Virus record (IMG/VR): IMGVR_UViG_3300042377_000298
Location: 1-61,042 of that record
Strand: one strand, 5' to 3'
Source: a virus
Length of the DNA: 61,042 nt
Shown: piece by piece, positions 30,550 to 38,906 of the stretch
Numbering within the stretch: position 1 is the first letter of the stretch
How the letters are laid out: each line of letters begins with the position of its first letter
Translations under genes and position numbers: made by a program
The notes under the pieces: model-generated
The model's database searches: none
Seen by the model: only the letters and a program-made list of their open reading frames with translations
Told to the model about the DNA's origin: nothing

Positions 30550-31024
30550 TTGATTTGATTTTTGATTTTGAATACCCAAGTTCTCTAGCCAGCTTCAAGT
30601 TGCGCTCGATCCATGGGTGACACCCTTCTGTCTGGTTTGACTCAGGATGCTGTGTGTTTAAGTATGTTGACCCAGCCATGCAGACTTGGAGAAAGTTTGA
30701 ATGATCATAAAGAAGTTTTCCACTTCTTCCTGCAATATGGTGGATACTTAGGTTTTCTAAATTACCACAAATTTCACAGTTTGCCACATTGTAAGACTTC
30801 TTTGCTAGTTGATATTTCGCCAGCCTGTCTTTCATTTTGTTGCTAACTTGCTTAATTGCTTTTCTTGGCTTGACTACAATAGTTGAAGTCTTTGTGAATT
30901 TTAACCAGTAAGTTACAACGCTTTGTAACAGTCCAAGTTGCTTTGCTAGGTCACGAGGGCGCATTTCAGCATTGTTCCTAATGAATTTAATTTCATCTTT
31001 TGTTGCTTGTTTGCGTGGCTTCAT
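30536..31024 (-). CDS. HNH endonuclease with N-terminal helix-turn-helix
   Basis: 162 residues. Residues 8-45 (DEIKFIRNNAEMRPRDLAKQ and following) fit a helix-turn-helix. A CEICG knuckle (about 85) is followed by SIHHIAGRSG (HH of the HNH core), D-H-S-N-F and a C-x(n)-GCHPWIE end that pairs with the first cysteines to bind zinc. This is a free-standing homing-type HNH enzyme typical of phages. It lies 4 bp downstream of the tandem-repeat protein gene. Confidence 0.75.
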   Translation of the reverse strand: MKPRKQATKDEIKFIRNNAEMRPRDLAKQLGLLQSVVTYWLKFTKTSTIVVKPRKAIKQVSNKMKDRLAKYQLAKKSYNVANCEICGNLENLSIHHIAGRSGKLLYDHSNFLQVCMAGSTYLNTQHPESNQTEGCHPWIERNLKLARELGYSKSKIKSNENQ

Positions 31025-31028
31025 TTAT

Positions 31029-31343
31029 TTACTTAAGAATTTTTCCGTCTACCAACAATCCTTCTTTTGTTAAGAGATCGATGGCTTTTTGGATTTCTGT
31101 TTCAGGACGATTATCAACGATTGTTCCATCGGAGTTCTCGTAGTAAATCCGATTACCCTTGGAATCCCATCTCCGCTTTATCCAGAATCCATTGGAAGCT
31201 TCCAAGTAAATCTCTTTACCCTCGGAATCGTATTCATGCTTTCGCCAATCTCCATTGGAGTCCTCGCAGTAAATCTGATTACCTTTGGAATCTTTGATTT
31301 CAAATGGAAACTCTTTGATCTTTAATTGTTGAGCGATTGTCAT
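31029..31343 (-). CDS. tandem-repeat protein (YENSDG-x-W-x-K-x-EYDSxG repeats), shorter copy
   Basis: 104 residues made of three to four repeats of about 22 residues with the pattern IYYENSDGxWxKxxYDSxGK. An N-terminal cap (MTIAQQLKIKEFPFEI) and a C-terminal cap (EIQKAIDLLTKEGLLVDG) are nearly identical to those of the neighbouring gene at 31358. The repeats resemble the extended beta-hairpin repeats found in many bacterial and phage proteins. It is a tandem duplicate with fewer repeats. Function unknown; likely protein binding. Confidence 0.65.
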   Translation of the reverse strand: MTIAQQLKIKEFPFEIKDSKGNQIYCEDSNGDWRKHEYDSEGKEIYLEASNGFWIKRRWDSKGNRIYYENSDGTIVDNRPETEIQKAIDLLTKEGLLVDGKILK

Positions 31344-31357
31344 GTTATTATTATATT

Positions 31358-31738
31358 TTAGTTTTCAAGAATCTTACCATCTACGATTAATCCTTCTTTC
31401 GTGAGAAGATCGATTGCCTTTTGGATTTCTGTTTGGGGGCGATTATCAATAATTCTTCCCTTGGAGTCCTTGGAGTAAATCTTTTTACCATCGGAATCGT
31501 ATTCATTCTTTACCCAATATCTATCGGAGTTCTCGTAGTAAATCTCTTTACCCTCGGAATCGTATTCATTCTTTGCCCAATATCCCTTTGAGTCCTCCCA
31601 GTAAATCTCTTTCCCCTTGGAATCGTATTCCATCTTTGCCCAATATCCATCAGAGTTCTCATAGTAAATCTTATTACCCTCGGAATTTTTGATTTCAAAT
31701 GGGAACTCTTTGATCTTTAATTGTTTGGCGATTGTCAT
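31358..31738 (-). CDS. tandem-repeat protein, longer paralogue
   Basis: 126 residues from the ATG at 31738, which clears the upstream gene by 4 bp; an in-frame ATG at 31759 would overlap it. Same N- and C-terminal caps as the gene at 31029, with about one more 22-residue repeat (GYWAKMEYDSKGKEIYWEDS type). Nucleotide similarity between repeat units is high, so repeat number probably changes by slippage or recombination. Confidence 0.65.
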   Translation of the reverse strand: MTIAKQLKIKEFPFEIKNSEGNKIYYENSDGYWAKMEYDSKGKEIYWEDSKGYWAKNEYDSEGKEIYYENSDRYWVKNEYDSDGKKIYSKDSKGRIIDNRPQTEIQKAIDLLTKEGLIVDGKILEN

Positions 31739-31742
31739 GTTA

Positions 31743-32099
31743 TTATTTATTAATTGCATTTATATTGCGACCTACAATTTTTACAAATGCAGCATTGTCA
31801 ATATATCCCGTCCCATCATGGAATCGTTCAAGTTGATACGGATTGTATCGCACTGTTGTCATTTCATCATCAGGAACTTGTTCGACAAGATTGCCAATAA
31901 TAAACGCATGAACATTTTTGCGCTTCTCACTTAGAACTCGTTGCCTACCTTTCTCGTATACTTTAAACTTTATATCTGCCAACATGATCTCATCCGCGTG
32001 TCTAGTGACTTTCCACTGACCATTTACTTTTTCTTGGATGGATAGCTTTTTACGATGAAGATTAAAGTAAACACGAACTTGTTTGCATGTTGTTGACAT
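31743..32099 (-). CDS. conserved phage protein next to primase, unknown
   Basis: 118 residues from the ATG at 32099, 5 bp after the primase-helicase stop. It opens with STTCKQVRVYFNLHRKKLSI, has HADEIML and ends the conserved part with GRQRVLSEKRKNVHAFI. I recall this KNVHAF-containing family as a frequent hypothetical in phages, but know no function. Strand-rich with a basic patch, so nucleic-acid contact is possible. Confidence 0.6.
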   Translation of the reverse strand: MSTTCKQVRVYFNLHRKKLSIQEKVNGQWKVTRHADEIMLADIKFKVYEKGRQRVLSEKRKNVHAFIIGNLVEQVPDDEMTTVRYNPYQLERFHDGTGYIDNAAFVKIVGRNINAINK

Positions 32100-32104
32100 A
32101 AGAA

Positions 32105-33937
32105 TTAAGTCCAAGGCTTTTCACTTTGGGAATACATTGGACGAACAGGGCCTGGACTTGAAAGAAAACGCTTTGTAGCTTTATCAAACCAAGTGTTTGT
32201 CATTGGAATCTCACCAGTGGCACGTTGCTTGCGACAGATTAGTTTACCGCAAGGAGTAGACTCCCAGAACTCTTGCATTGCATCGTCTGGATAATCATTG
32301 GCTTTCATCTCTGCAAGGCGCTCATGCTTTGAAACATCGCGCCATACCGTAATAATGTTGTCTGGCATATTGCCCCATTCACTAGCACCTTGAATTTCTG
32401 CAATAGCTGGTGGGCTACTGACCCCTTCTCCACTCTTACGTGGATGAGCAACAACGTGGACATGCACAGGATAATTAGATGCAAAGACGCGAATATTATC
32501 AATGGCTTGTGCTTGTGCTGTATTGTCACCACGATCGACATCCATCGTCATGACGTTATCAATAACAAAATTAGTTACCCCATACCGTTTGTGTGCATGA
32601 ATAAACATGTTGATGAGTTTTAGAGGGTTTGCTTTTTCTCTGCTTTTGTAAATAAAGCAATGCTCGCTAAGGTATTTGAATGCTTTATCAAAATCATCAT
32701 TAGCAACAATCTCTGAACTACCAGTCATATTCATCAATATGGAACCAAACGTTCGCTCTGGAGGCTGTTCAAAAGAAGCAACAACACTCATCACCCCACG
32801 CGCAGCTAAGTTAGCAACTTGATTTTGCACGGCTTGAGACTTGCCTTGCGAAGTGTATCCAAACCATAAAGTAATCTCATGCTTACGGAATGTAAGGTCA
32901 AAGCCCGGCAGGAAGAATGGATCGCCATCAAAAAGATAGTCGCCACGAATGAAGTCAATAACTCCACTCTTCATCTCCTTGGCATCTACAATCTCGTCAA
33001 GCTGACCTTTGGCAGTAGAGTCAATAAGATTTATAATCTCCCCGCCACGACCAGCTTTGAGCATGTCATTAGCGTCCTTGAGTGGGAGGTTTACAATGAT
33101 GCATTTGTCAATGCCAAGCCTTGCTGCAACATCTGCCGAGCATTTCTTGCCAGCAGCATCACTGTCCATAATAAGAACAATGGTATCAAAGTAAGAAAGA
33201 TATTCATAATCCTCCTTAATCCAGTTCATGTTTGACACGCCAGAAGGAATTGAAACAGCAGGAAGTCCAAGTTCATATAGAGCCAAAGCGTCCCATTGAC
33301 CTTCTACAATAATCAACCGATCACTATTAGAAGAAGGATCACAAACATCTTTACCAAACAAATTGTGAACAGGGTTTGCACTGCTCCACATTGTTTTGTC
33401 ATTATTGGGCATCCAGTGTTTAGTCAGGCTAAGCCGTGATTCGCAGTCATAGTGGGGGAAAATAAACTCTCCACGACTTCCTGATCCCACACTGTAAGTC
33501 TCTAATGTCTTTTTATTAATCTTACGAGTAGCAGCATACTTAATGCAATCTTCATTGAGGGGTTGGATTAACTCTGCTAGCTCTTTGTAATTTGATGACT
33601 TGTTTGCCCCTGAAAAGTTTTGAATAGGAGCTACATTGAGAAAATTACCAAGCCATGCAATACTAGCGGGGATAGAAATCCCTTTAACTAGATGCACAAG
33701 CTTCCATGCGCTGCCCTTAATTGAGGGATTTGCATGGTCATAGAATTGCCCAATGTTATACGTCTTAGTTGAAATGCTAAGGCTGTCGCCGGGATTGCCA
33801 TCAATGTTGCCAATGCGGTAACACCCAGTTTGTTTCTTAGCTGCGGGAAACAAGGTTAGAACGAACTCGTCAATGCGATATTCTAGCTTTGTTTTAATTT
33901 CTTGTAAGTCGTATATTGTCTTTGTTTCAGTCATCAT
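32105..33937 (-). CDS. Toprim primase / DnaB-type replicative helicase
   Basis: 610 residues. An N-terminal primase part (about 1-150) is followed by a Toprim domain with LIIVEGQWDALAL (about 208-220) and MDSDAAG (about 256). The C-terminal RecA-like helicase has Walker A GYTSQGKS (about 358-366), a Walker B region FVIDNVMTMD (about 460) and the later HVVAHPRKSGEG and IQGASEWGNMPDNIITVWRD segments. This is the T7 gp4/Twinkle plan. No clear CxxC zinc finger is seen at the N-terminus, so primer synthesis may be weak or use another mode. The start overlaps the upstream gene by 11 bases. Confidence 0.85.
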   Translation of the reverse strand: MMTETKTIYDLQEIKTKLEYRIDEFVLTLFPAAKKQTGCYRIGNIDGNPGDSLSISTKTYNIGQFYDHANPSIKGSAWKLVHLVKGISIPASIAWLGNFLNVAPIQNFSGANKSSNYKELAELIQPLNEDCIKYAATRKINKKTLETYSVGSGSRGEFIFPHYDCESRLSLTKHWMPNNDKTMWSSANPVHNLFGKDVCDPSSNSDRLIIVEGQWDALALYELGLPAVSIPSGVSNMNWIKEDYEYLSYFDTIVLIMDSDAAGKKCSADVAARLGIDKCIIVNLPLKDANDMLKAGRGGEIINLIDSTAKGQLDEIVDAKEMKSGVIDFIRGDYLFDGDPFFLPGFDLTFRKHEITLWFGYTSQGKSQAVQNQVANLAARGVMSVVASFEQPPERTFGSILMNMTGSSEIVANDDFDKAFKYLSEHCFIYKSREKANPLKLINMFIHAHKRYGVTNFVIDNVMTMDVDRGDNTAQAQAIDNIRVFASNYPVHVHVVAHPRKSGEGVSSPPAIAEIQGASEWGNMPDNIITVWRDVSKHERLAEMKANDYPDDAMQEFWESTPCGKLICRKQRATGEIPMTNTWFDKATKRFLSSPGPVRPMYSQSEKPWT

Positions 33938-34343
33938 TAAATTGCTTTTGATTTATTTCTTCTATTGCTTTTGTTACAGGATCAAACCCAATGGTTGCTG
34001 CCATTGAGCCAATCAAAGAAGTAACAAAATTCAATCCTATTGCATCAGCCATAGGAACTAACATCATTACTTGATTCATATTCTTCTCCATGATTTCAAT
34101 GCTTTGCGCATCAGGAAGTTTTTTGAATTCATCTACGTATTCAGAATTTTCTTCTGATTCACGCTTAAATGCTTCTGTTATTTCTTTTTGAAGAAATGTC
34201 GTTAAATCTCCAATCTCGATAATAATGTTTCTTAATCCTTCGTGCGTATCTTGTGCTCCTTCCCGTTGATCTTGATCACATTGGTTTTCAGATTGATCAC
34301 AATTTCCGCTGTCGGTTCCGTCATGCTTTTGGTTCTCTTCCAT
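33927..34343 (-). CDS. unknown protein overlapping its upstream neighbour out of frame
   Basis: 138 residues. The first 37 residues are polar low complexity (D, N, Q, E) and lie entirely within the 3' end of the gene at 34232-35227, in another frame. The rest is helical with a late hydrophobic stretch (LNFVTSLIGSMAATIGF). No other ATG, GTG or TTG lies between the overlap and the folded-looking part, so the overlap seems real. Function unknown; position suggests replication. Confidence 0.55.
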   Translation of the reverse strand: MEENQKHDGTDSGNCDQSENQCDQDQREGAQDTHEGLRNIIIEIGDLTTFLQKEITEAFKRESEENSEYVDEFKKLPDAQSIEIMEKNMNQVMMLVPMADAIGLNFVTSLIGSMAATIGFDPVTKAIEEINQKQFNDD

Positions 34344-35227
34344 AAATTATTTTCGTCGCAAGTCACATAGTCAATTGAAGCATCTTTACATGCTGCAATC
34401 AAATCAATTGCTTGGTCTTTAGATGATAGGTCAACAATTACTGAGTTGCCTATTTTTTTGCAAATACTTGCAAGACTTCTTACATTTTTAGCTGACAATC
34501 CAATCTCTTCAGCTTTTTTAAGGATAAGATCTTTGTCTTCTTTTTCAATTTTAGAGTAAAATGCTTCTTTGTGGTGGCTGAATGATAGATTGAACTTTCG
34601 TCCATTGTATTCCTTGAACACGCTTACTGCTGTCACGATAGTATTGTATGCTTTGTCAGATACTTCAATTACCTGACTTACATCAAATTGATTGCCAAAA
34701 TAGTTTTCTAGTTCTGACGTGATACTGCCAAGCAGCCAAGTTGAATAGTCGTCAATTTTATCTGTTACTTCACGCGCTACAAATATTCGGTCAATTACTT
34801 TATAGGCTTGCTCTAAAGTAGGAGGATTATCTGATCTCATTACAGCTTGCCCACCATCTCTGATTATGAAGTGCTCTGAAATCGGATCTGTTACAATCTG
34901 CATTAAAGCAGCAACATCTTGTCGCTTGTCGTCAATTTGATCAGGATGGCTCAGGACGGCGGTTACGTCAACTTTGGATACAACATGCACCTCAGTTAGT
35001 TGCGTCTCTTCTAGGCACTGTTCTGGCTCTCTGGTGAGCAACGAGATGAAATCTTCTACTCGCTTTTTAATTACTCCGCTATAAGCGTTCCCTGTAAGCT
35101 CTTTCCCATTTCGATATTGAGCTAAAAGTTCTGCAATAACGTCGTATGGAATTGAATATTCTTCACTTACCGCTCCGATGTCATCATTTTCTAATGGAAT
35201 TCCGTCAAGATATACTGTGTCTGTCAT
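34232..35227 (-). CDS. unknown replication-block protein
   Basis: 331 residues, acidic N-terminal half with helical character, basic C-terminal half (KEDKDLILKKAEEIGLSAKN), ending VIKINGKEHKIRTKD. No catalytic motif recognised. It is two upstream of the primase-helicase in one close-packed series of genes, so a replication or recombination role is plausible. The last 112 bp also encode the start of the next gene. Confidence 0.55.
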   Translation of the reverse strand: MTDTVYLDGIPLENDDIGAVSEEYSIPYDVIAELLAQYRNGKELTGNAYSGVIKKRVEDFISLLTREPEQCLEETQLTEVHVVSKVDVTAVLSHPDQIDDKRQDVAALMQIVTDPISEHFIIRDGGQAVMRSDNPPTLEQAYKVIDRIFVAREVTDKIDDYSTWLLGSITSELENYFGNQFDVSQVIEVSDKAYNTIVTAVSVFKEYNGRKFNLSFSHHKEAFYSKIEKEDKDLILKKAEEIGLSAKNVRSLASICKKIGNSVIVDLSSKDQAIDLIAACKDASIDYVTCDENNLWKRTKSMTEPTAEIVINLKTNVIKINGKEHKIRTKD

Positions 35228-35229
35228 TT

Positions 35230-35472
35230 TTATTCTTCTTCACTTGTTGTTTCTAACCCCAATCCATTGATTCCAGCTTCTCTAAGCAGTAAATCATATG
35301 CATTTGGTGGGTCAGGTTGGTTGAATTTGAAATTTGCTGCAAGTTTTAATTTGTATAAGATATGTTTTTCATGCTGATGAACAGTTTCCCATTTTCCTGT
35401 TTCTTCTACAAATCTCACTTCCAGAAACATTTTGGCAATTTGATGCCAGTTTTCAATTATTGATACCTTCAT
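35230..35472 (-). CDS. small protein, unknown
   Basis: 80 residues, acidic C-terminus (LETTSEEE), no motif recognised. It overlaps the upstream gene by 20 bases and ends 2 bp before the next start, so it is probably cotranscribed and coupled. Confidence 0.5.
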   Translation of the reverse strand: MKVSIIENWHQIAKMFLEVRFVEETGKWETVHQHEKHILYKLKLAANFKFNQPDPPNAYDLLLREAGINGLGLETTSEEE

Positions 35473-35719
35473 CGTATTGATCTTGCATTTTTTGCAGGAC
35501 TTTCCTTGCTATCCCAGCCATTTCAAAAATAACTGAAGCATCATCATTGATCAATAAGGAACTTTTTACTCCCCAAGGATCAGAAATTTCACGCAATGCA
35601 TCAACCATTTCTGGCAAATTCATTGCTGCAACAGTATCTGCCTCTTTAACTACAATGTAATTTAACTGATCTACTCCCCATGGTGAAGGAGTGATGTCTT
35701 GCAAGATTGATTTGTTCAT
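35453..35719 (-). CDS. small protein of the TPSPW / Ea22-like kind
   Basis: 88 residues. The pattern ITPSPWGV ... YIVVKEADTVAAMNLPEMVDALREI resembles short accessory phage proteins in which TP-x-PW is followed by an alanine/asparagine helix and a leucine-rich end (ead/Ea22-like). Overlap with the upstream gene is ATGA. The function of such proteins is not known. Confidence 0.5.
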   Translation of the reverse strand: MNKSILQDITPSPWGVDQLNYIVVKEADTVAAMNLPEMVDALREISDPWGVKSSLLINDDASVIFEMAGIARKVLQKMQDQYDEGINN

Positions 35720-36024
35720 TGTTCTGTTTCAGTAAAAGTTAAAATATAAGCTTTGGGATGCGTTTGATTTAATTGCTCTAGTCTACTTAATACTGCTGAT
35801 CTTACTGGCGTTACAAAAACAAAAAGTCCTTCAGCGTAAATAGCATAAAGCTTTTTCTTTTCTGGATTTTTTTCATAATGATATTTCTCCCAGTTCCATG
35901 ATGGATTTAAGTCTAATTCAAATGGGTCATCAACATAATACTTTATTCGGGATACCACTTCGCCGCCATTAAAGAAATGACGCATTACTTCAACCATGTA
36001 TTCAGTATCAATTTTTTCTTCCAT
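35716..36024 (-). CDS. small protein, unknown
   Basis: 102 residues, mixed alpha/beta with aromatic residues (SWNWEKYHYEKNPEKKKLY). The ATG at 36024 lies 3 nt downstream of a TTTAG-N4-CTAAA palindrome, which also covers the stop of the DUF932 gene. If the palindrome is an operator, this gene starts a regulated segment. Confidence 0.5.
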   Translation of the reverse strand: MEEKIDTEYMVEVMRHFFNGGEVVSRIKYYVDDPFELDLNPSWNWEKYHYEKNPEKKKLYAIYAEGLFVFVTPVRSAVLSRLEQLNQTHPKAYILTFTETEQ

Positions 36025-36027
36025 ATA

Positions 36028-36041
36028 TTTAGTTGGCTAAA
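36028..36041. repeat. TTTAG-N4-CTAAA palindrome (core TTGG)
   Basis: Read on the minus strand as TTTAGCCAACTAAA. It covers the last codons (L-A-N-stop) of the DUF932 gene and ends 3 nt before the next gene's ATG. Confidence 0.6.
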
Positions 36042-37033
36042 GATACTGCTGACTCAAGGAGTTTTGTTCCGCGTTTTACATTGTTTTCCCAATCTTGCTC
36101 AAAGCGTTGAGCAGCAATGGTTTTTGTCAATGCAGATGCGCCCCAGTTACTAGTGTAGTTCTGTGACCCAGCTTCTTTACGATTTGATGACTCGTGCGTC
36201 TCAAACTCTGTAAGTGCTTGGAAGGCATCAAGGCGTGTGCGACCTTCATTGCCGCGACCAGAATCAAACAACTCACCAATGCGAGCAGCTTTTTGAACAA
36301 GGGCATTTGTTCCTTTGTCCATGTTGCGACCATGAATACCAGCAGCCCAAGCTTTTGCTTCATCTCGTGAGCATTGCACATCATGTGCGCGCTGCAACAT
36401 AGACTTGAACATATTTGAAGTGCCAGCAAAGCCATCAATTGCATCAATAAGGCGAGAAACATTTACCTCAAGCATTTGGGTGTGCTTAGCTTTGCCAAGT
36501 TCTACACCAGAAGCCATGGATGCCATGAATGTATTATTGCAAACTGTGCAGAAATTAAGGTATTTAGCCGTAAGTGCTGTAGTTTTGTCAAAAGAATCCA
36601 ATACTGTAATGAAATCATCAAATTGGCGACCAGCAACTTCAAAACCTTCAGTAACCTTAAGCGAAGCAAATATCTTGCGACGATTATCAACTGTGCCAGC
36701 AGATACAATTTGATAAGGAGTTTGTCCCATTCCCTTCTTGATCACATCCCAAAACATATTGATTGATGATGGTTGATAGCTTGTGCCGTATGGATCACCA
36801 ATTGGGAGCCAATCGTCATTAGCCAATAGAATCTTGAATTCTGGATCTTCGATATAAATATCTTTGGTAACGCCGAAGTAATCTTGTTCCTGTCTTTTGT
36901 AGTAGATAGGGGACTCAACAACCTCAAAGGGCATAGAGTTCTCTTGGTTAACTTCGGAGACAATAGTTGTCAGATTGTGCCATGCTTGCTCTAGCCCTGC
37001 TTGGATGTCGCGTTCTTGAATTAGGTGTGCCAT
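36029..37033 (-). CDS. DUF932 phage/plasmid-like protein
   Basis: 334 residues. It has the family marks AWHNL near the start, SFDKTTALTAKYLNFCTVCNNTF in the middle (pieces: SFDKTTALTAKYL, TVCNNTFMAS) and a long helical C-terminal half with KAWAAGIHGRNMDKG. DUF932 proteins are common in plasmid and phage replication/recombination regions, often close to ERF or Cas4-like genes as here; the activity is unproven. It is the first minus-strand gene after the plus-strand Cys-rich gene. Confidence 0.75.
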   Translation of the reverse strand: MAHLIQERDIQAGLEQAWHNLTTIVSEVNQENSMPFEVVESPIYYKRQEQDYFGVTKDIYIEDPEFKILLANDDWLPIGDPYGTSYQPSSINMFWDVIKKGMGQTPYQIVSAGTVDNRRKIFASLKVTEGFEVAGRQFDDFITVLDSFDKTTALTAKYLNFCTVCNNTFMASMASGVELGKAKHTQMLEVNVSRLIDAIDGFAGTSNMFKSMLQRAHDVQCSRDEAKAWAAGIHGRNMDKGTNALVQKAARIGELFDSGRGNEGRTRLDAFQALTEFETHESSNRKEAGSQNYTSNWGASALTKTIAAQRFEQDWENNVKRGTKLLESAVSLAN

Positions 37034-37075
37034 AATTTTGGTTGTATTTTTTGTTGTTTGTTTTAATGTTTGGCT

Positions 37076-37627
37076 ATGGAGCCATCTGGTTTATCAATTA
37101 ATCCACCTGTAAAGGTGGAATGGAAAGGGAATATTATCTATGTTAGTGGTGCTAGAGCAGCATTGATGGAAAATAAAATTCAATTTGAAGATCGTGATGA
37201 ATTTCTAAAAGCTATTTATGATGTAAATCCATCATTGGTTACAGACCCTAATGCTAAATCTCAATACAAAATTCATTTAGGAGACTTCCTCCAATACCTA
37301 AAGGCACTAAAGGCGCGCTGGTCTGATGGTATACCTTTGGTCACTGAAGACGAAGCTACACGTAGATCAAAAATTTGCATGTTATGTCCAGAGAAGTCAA
37401 AAGCTAATGGATGCTATGGGTGTAGCGGAATATCCAAGCTACTCATGCATATCCCAAAGACATTAATGGAAAACACAGATGGTTGCGGGGTTTGCAAATG
37501 TTACTTAAATAATAAGATCTGGATGAGTAATGAAGTTCTAGAGGTTGATACTAGAGATCTTCAGTATCCTTCAAACTGTTGGATACACGAAGCTTCTCTT
37601 CAGCAGTTACCTGTGAATGACAAGTAA
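37076..37627 (+). CDS. cysteine-rich putative zinc protein on the opposite strand
   Basis: 183 residues from the ATG at 37076. The first 90 residues are a mixed alpha/beta domain. Then come ICMLCPEKSKANGCYGCSG (about 99-117), CGVCKC (about 143-148) and a final NCWIHE, eight cysteines that can hold two zincs. The order resembles phage proteins with CxxC... CxxCxC... CW. It is the only plus-strand gene in the 14-kb minus block and overlaps the 3' end of the HNH gene at 37551 by 77 bp. Divergent with DUF932, so 37034-37075 may hold two promoters. Confidence 0.6.
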   Translation: MEPSGLSINPPVKVEWKGNIIYVSGARAALMENKIQFEDRDEFLKAIYDVNPSLVTDPNAKSQYKIHLGDFLQYLKALKARWSDGIPLVTEDEATRRSKICMLCPEKSKANGCYGCSGISKLLMHIPKTLMENTDGCGVCKCYLNNKIWMSNEVLEVDTRDLQYPSNCWIHEASLQQLPVNDK

Positions 37628-37988
37628 TGCACAATGCTCTAAAGCCTGACGCTTCGCAAAACAATCGTTGAGCAAAGCTAGGCAAGTCCTCAAATTCCCT
37701 CAAGCTGCCAGCTGGTATTATGTGATCAATTTGAATTTCTTTGCCCGGATATATGCTTTTACACAAAGCACATTTGTAATGCTTTGATACTCTTTTTGTT
37801 TTCTCATTCATCCGTGTGTCAAAGTATGCTGCTTTTAAGCAATCAAACTTTGGTTGCCAACGTGTGCTGGCACTACGTAATGCACTTCTTATGAACCCAA
37901 AGAAACGAGATTTTGTCCATTCGCCACTATTATATGGACGATCAACATCTAGCTTCCTCTTTACTGGTCTTGCTTTTTTCTTAGCCAT
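37551..37988 (-). CDS. HNH endonuclease
   Basis: 145 residues from the ATG at 37988, which overlaps the upstream stop by 8 bases. A basic N-terminus (MAKKKARPVKRKL) and a helical part precede YKCALCKS, EIQIDHIIPAG (the HNH histidines) and FRALCITCHSQVTAEEK, with two CxxC pairs binding zinc. This is a common phage HNH form near replication genes; it may be a nicking or homing enzyme. Confidence 0.75.
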   Translation of the reverse strand: MAKKKARPVKRKLDVDRPYNSGEWTKSRFFGFIRSALRSASTRWQPKFDCLKAAYFDTRMNEKTKRVSKHYKCALCKSIYPGKEIQIDHIIPAGSLREFEDLPSFAQRLFCEASGFRALCITCHSQVTAEEKLRVSNSLKDTEDL

Positions 37989-38202
37989 ATTCTTTCTCAT
38001 GGCAAATCTCGCATATTAAACGCAAATCTACAATCTTTTGTATGAAATCTTTTTTTATTCCTTGTGCAGGAAAGTTTACAAATGATTTTTTTGTAATTGA
38101 AAAGTAGCGTTCAACATCATCATTGATCTCTTGAGCAGTCACTTTGCTTTTGCAATCTTGACACTCCACAATGACATTTTTTAGTTCTATTGATTCATCC
38201 AT
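37981..38202 (-). CDS. small zinc-ribbon protein
   Basis: 73 residues with VECQDCKSK near the N-terminus and LICEICHEKEYG at the end, two CxxC pairs about 50 residues apart. Probably a small zinc-binding protein that works with DNA or with the HNH enzyme whose start overlaps its stop. Confidence 0.55.
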   Translation of the reverse strand: MDESIELKNVIVECQDCKSKVTAQEINDDVERYFSITKKSFVNFPAQGIKKDFIQKIVDLRLICEICHEKEYG

Positions 38203-38228
38203 ATTGATGAGTAGTTAATTGTAATTGA

Positions 38229-38250
38229 TACAGACTATTTCCGGTCTGTA
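38229..38250 (-). promoter_or_regulatory. perfect 7-bp hairpin in a 107-bp gap
   Basis: TACAGAC and GTCTGTA are perfect complements around an 8-nt loop, just before the gene at 38202 on the minus strand. A TTCCATG direct repeat (near 38271 and 38283) lies beside it. No T-run follows, so a leader hairpin or operator is more likely than a terminator. Confidence 0.4.
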
Positions 38251-38309
38251 AGCGGAGCTATTGTTCCATGTTTAACAAAATTATTCCATGGAATTATTAC
38301 AAGTTTCCT

Positions 38310-38867
38310 TCAATCGTTCACGTCTACAACTTCTTCAGGAACTGCTTCCTTGAGTTGTTGCTCACCGAAACCCCACATTGCTGCGTATTCAGGCGCACGA
38401 GACACGATTTTCTCTATTGTTACTTTGTCGATCTCCATAACTCGGAGAGCTTCTTGCAATTCAAATGTGAATAGCGCCATCTGTTTAGCAAGCTCGTGTA
38501 AGGGTAGCTTGTTGGCTGACGGAGCATGTGTTGGTTTGCTGGTAGAAGTAGTTACAGTCGGGACAGTAACGCTTGCACCAGAGATTGTGCATGATTCACT
38601 AGAAATGCTTACAGCGCCATTGTATTCATTCTTTTTGAGAGTTCCTACAAATGTAACTGTATCACCTTGGTTCAGATTGCATTCACATGCAGCACCCCAT
38701 AATGACATTTTGGATTTACCAGAATTATCTGAGATGCTGATGTTGCGATAGTTTTTCCCATTGGAGCTTTGCTTTGTCTCATAAACTGCATCGATCTTGA
38801 CAGGACCAAGTGACATTGCTGTTCCTCTTTGAGGTAAATTTAATACTTGATGAATTGTGCTTGCCAT
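38310..38867 (-). CDS. OB-fold single-stranded DNA-binding protein
   Basis: 185 residues. The N-terminal 90 residues read as an OB fold: ISISDNSGKSKMSLWG, then QGDTVTFVGTLKKNEYNG and SISSESCTI. A Thr/Ser/Pro linker (about 97-118) is followed by a helical domain and an acidic end (EEVVDVND), as SSB proteins use to recruit partners. It lies next to the ERF annealing protein, a usual pairing. Confidence 0.7.
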   Translation of the reverse strand: MASTIHQVLNLPQRGTAMSLGPVKIDAVYETKQSSNGKNYRNISISDNSGKSKMSLWGAACECNLNQGDTVTFVGTLKKNEYNGAVSISSESCTISGASVTVPTVTTSTSKPTHAPSANKLPLHELAKQMALFTFELQEALRVMEIDKVTIEKIVSRAPEYAAMWGFGEQQLKEAVPEEVVDVND

Positions 38868-38906
38868 ATTTATTTTTTAATTGATTACAGTTTTTAACTT
38901 AACAAA

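Noticed and set aside
38350-38751. Plus-strand frame opposite the SSB-like gene
   Set aside because: The minus-strand frame has a recognisable OB fold and fits the operon; the plus frame is its shadow.
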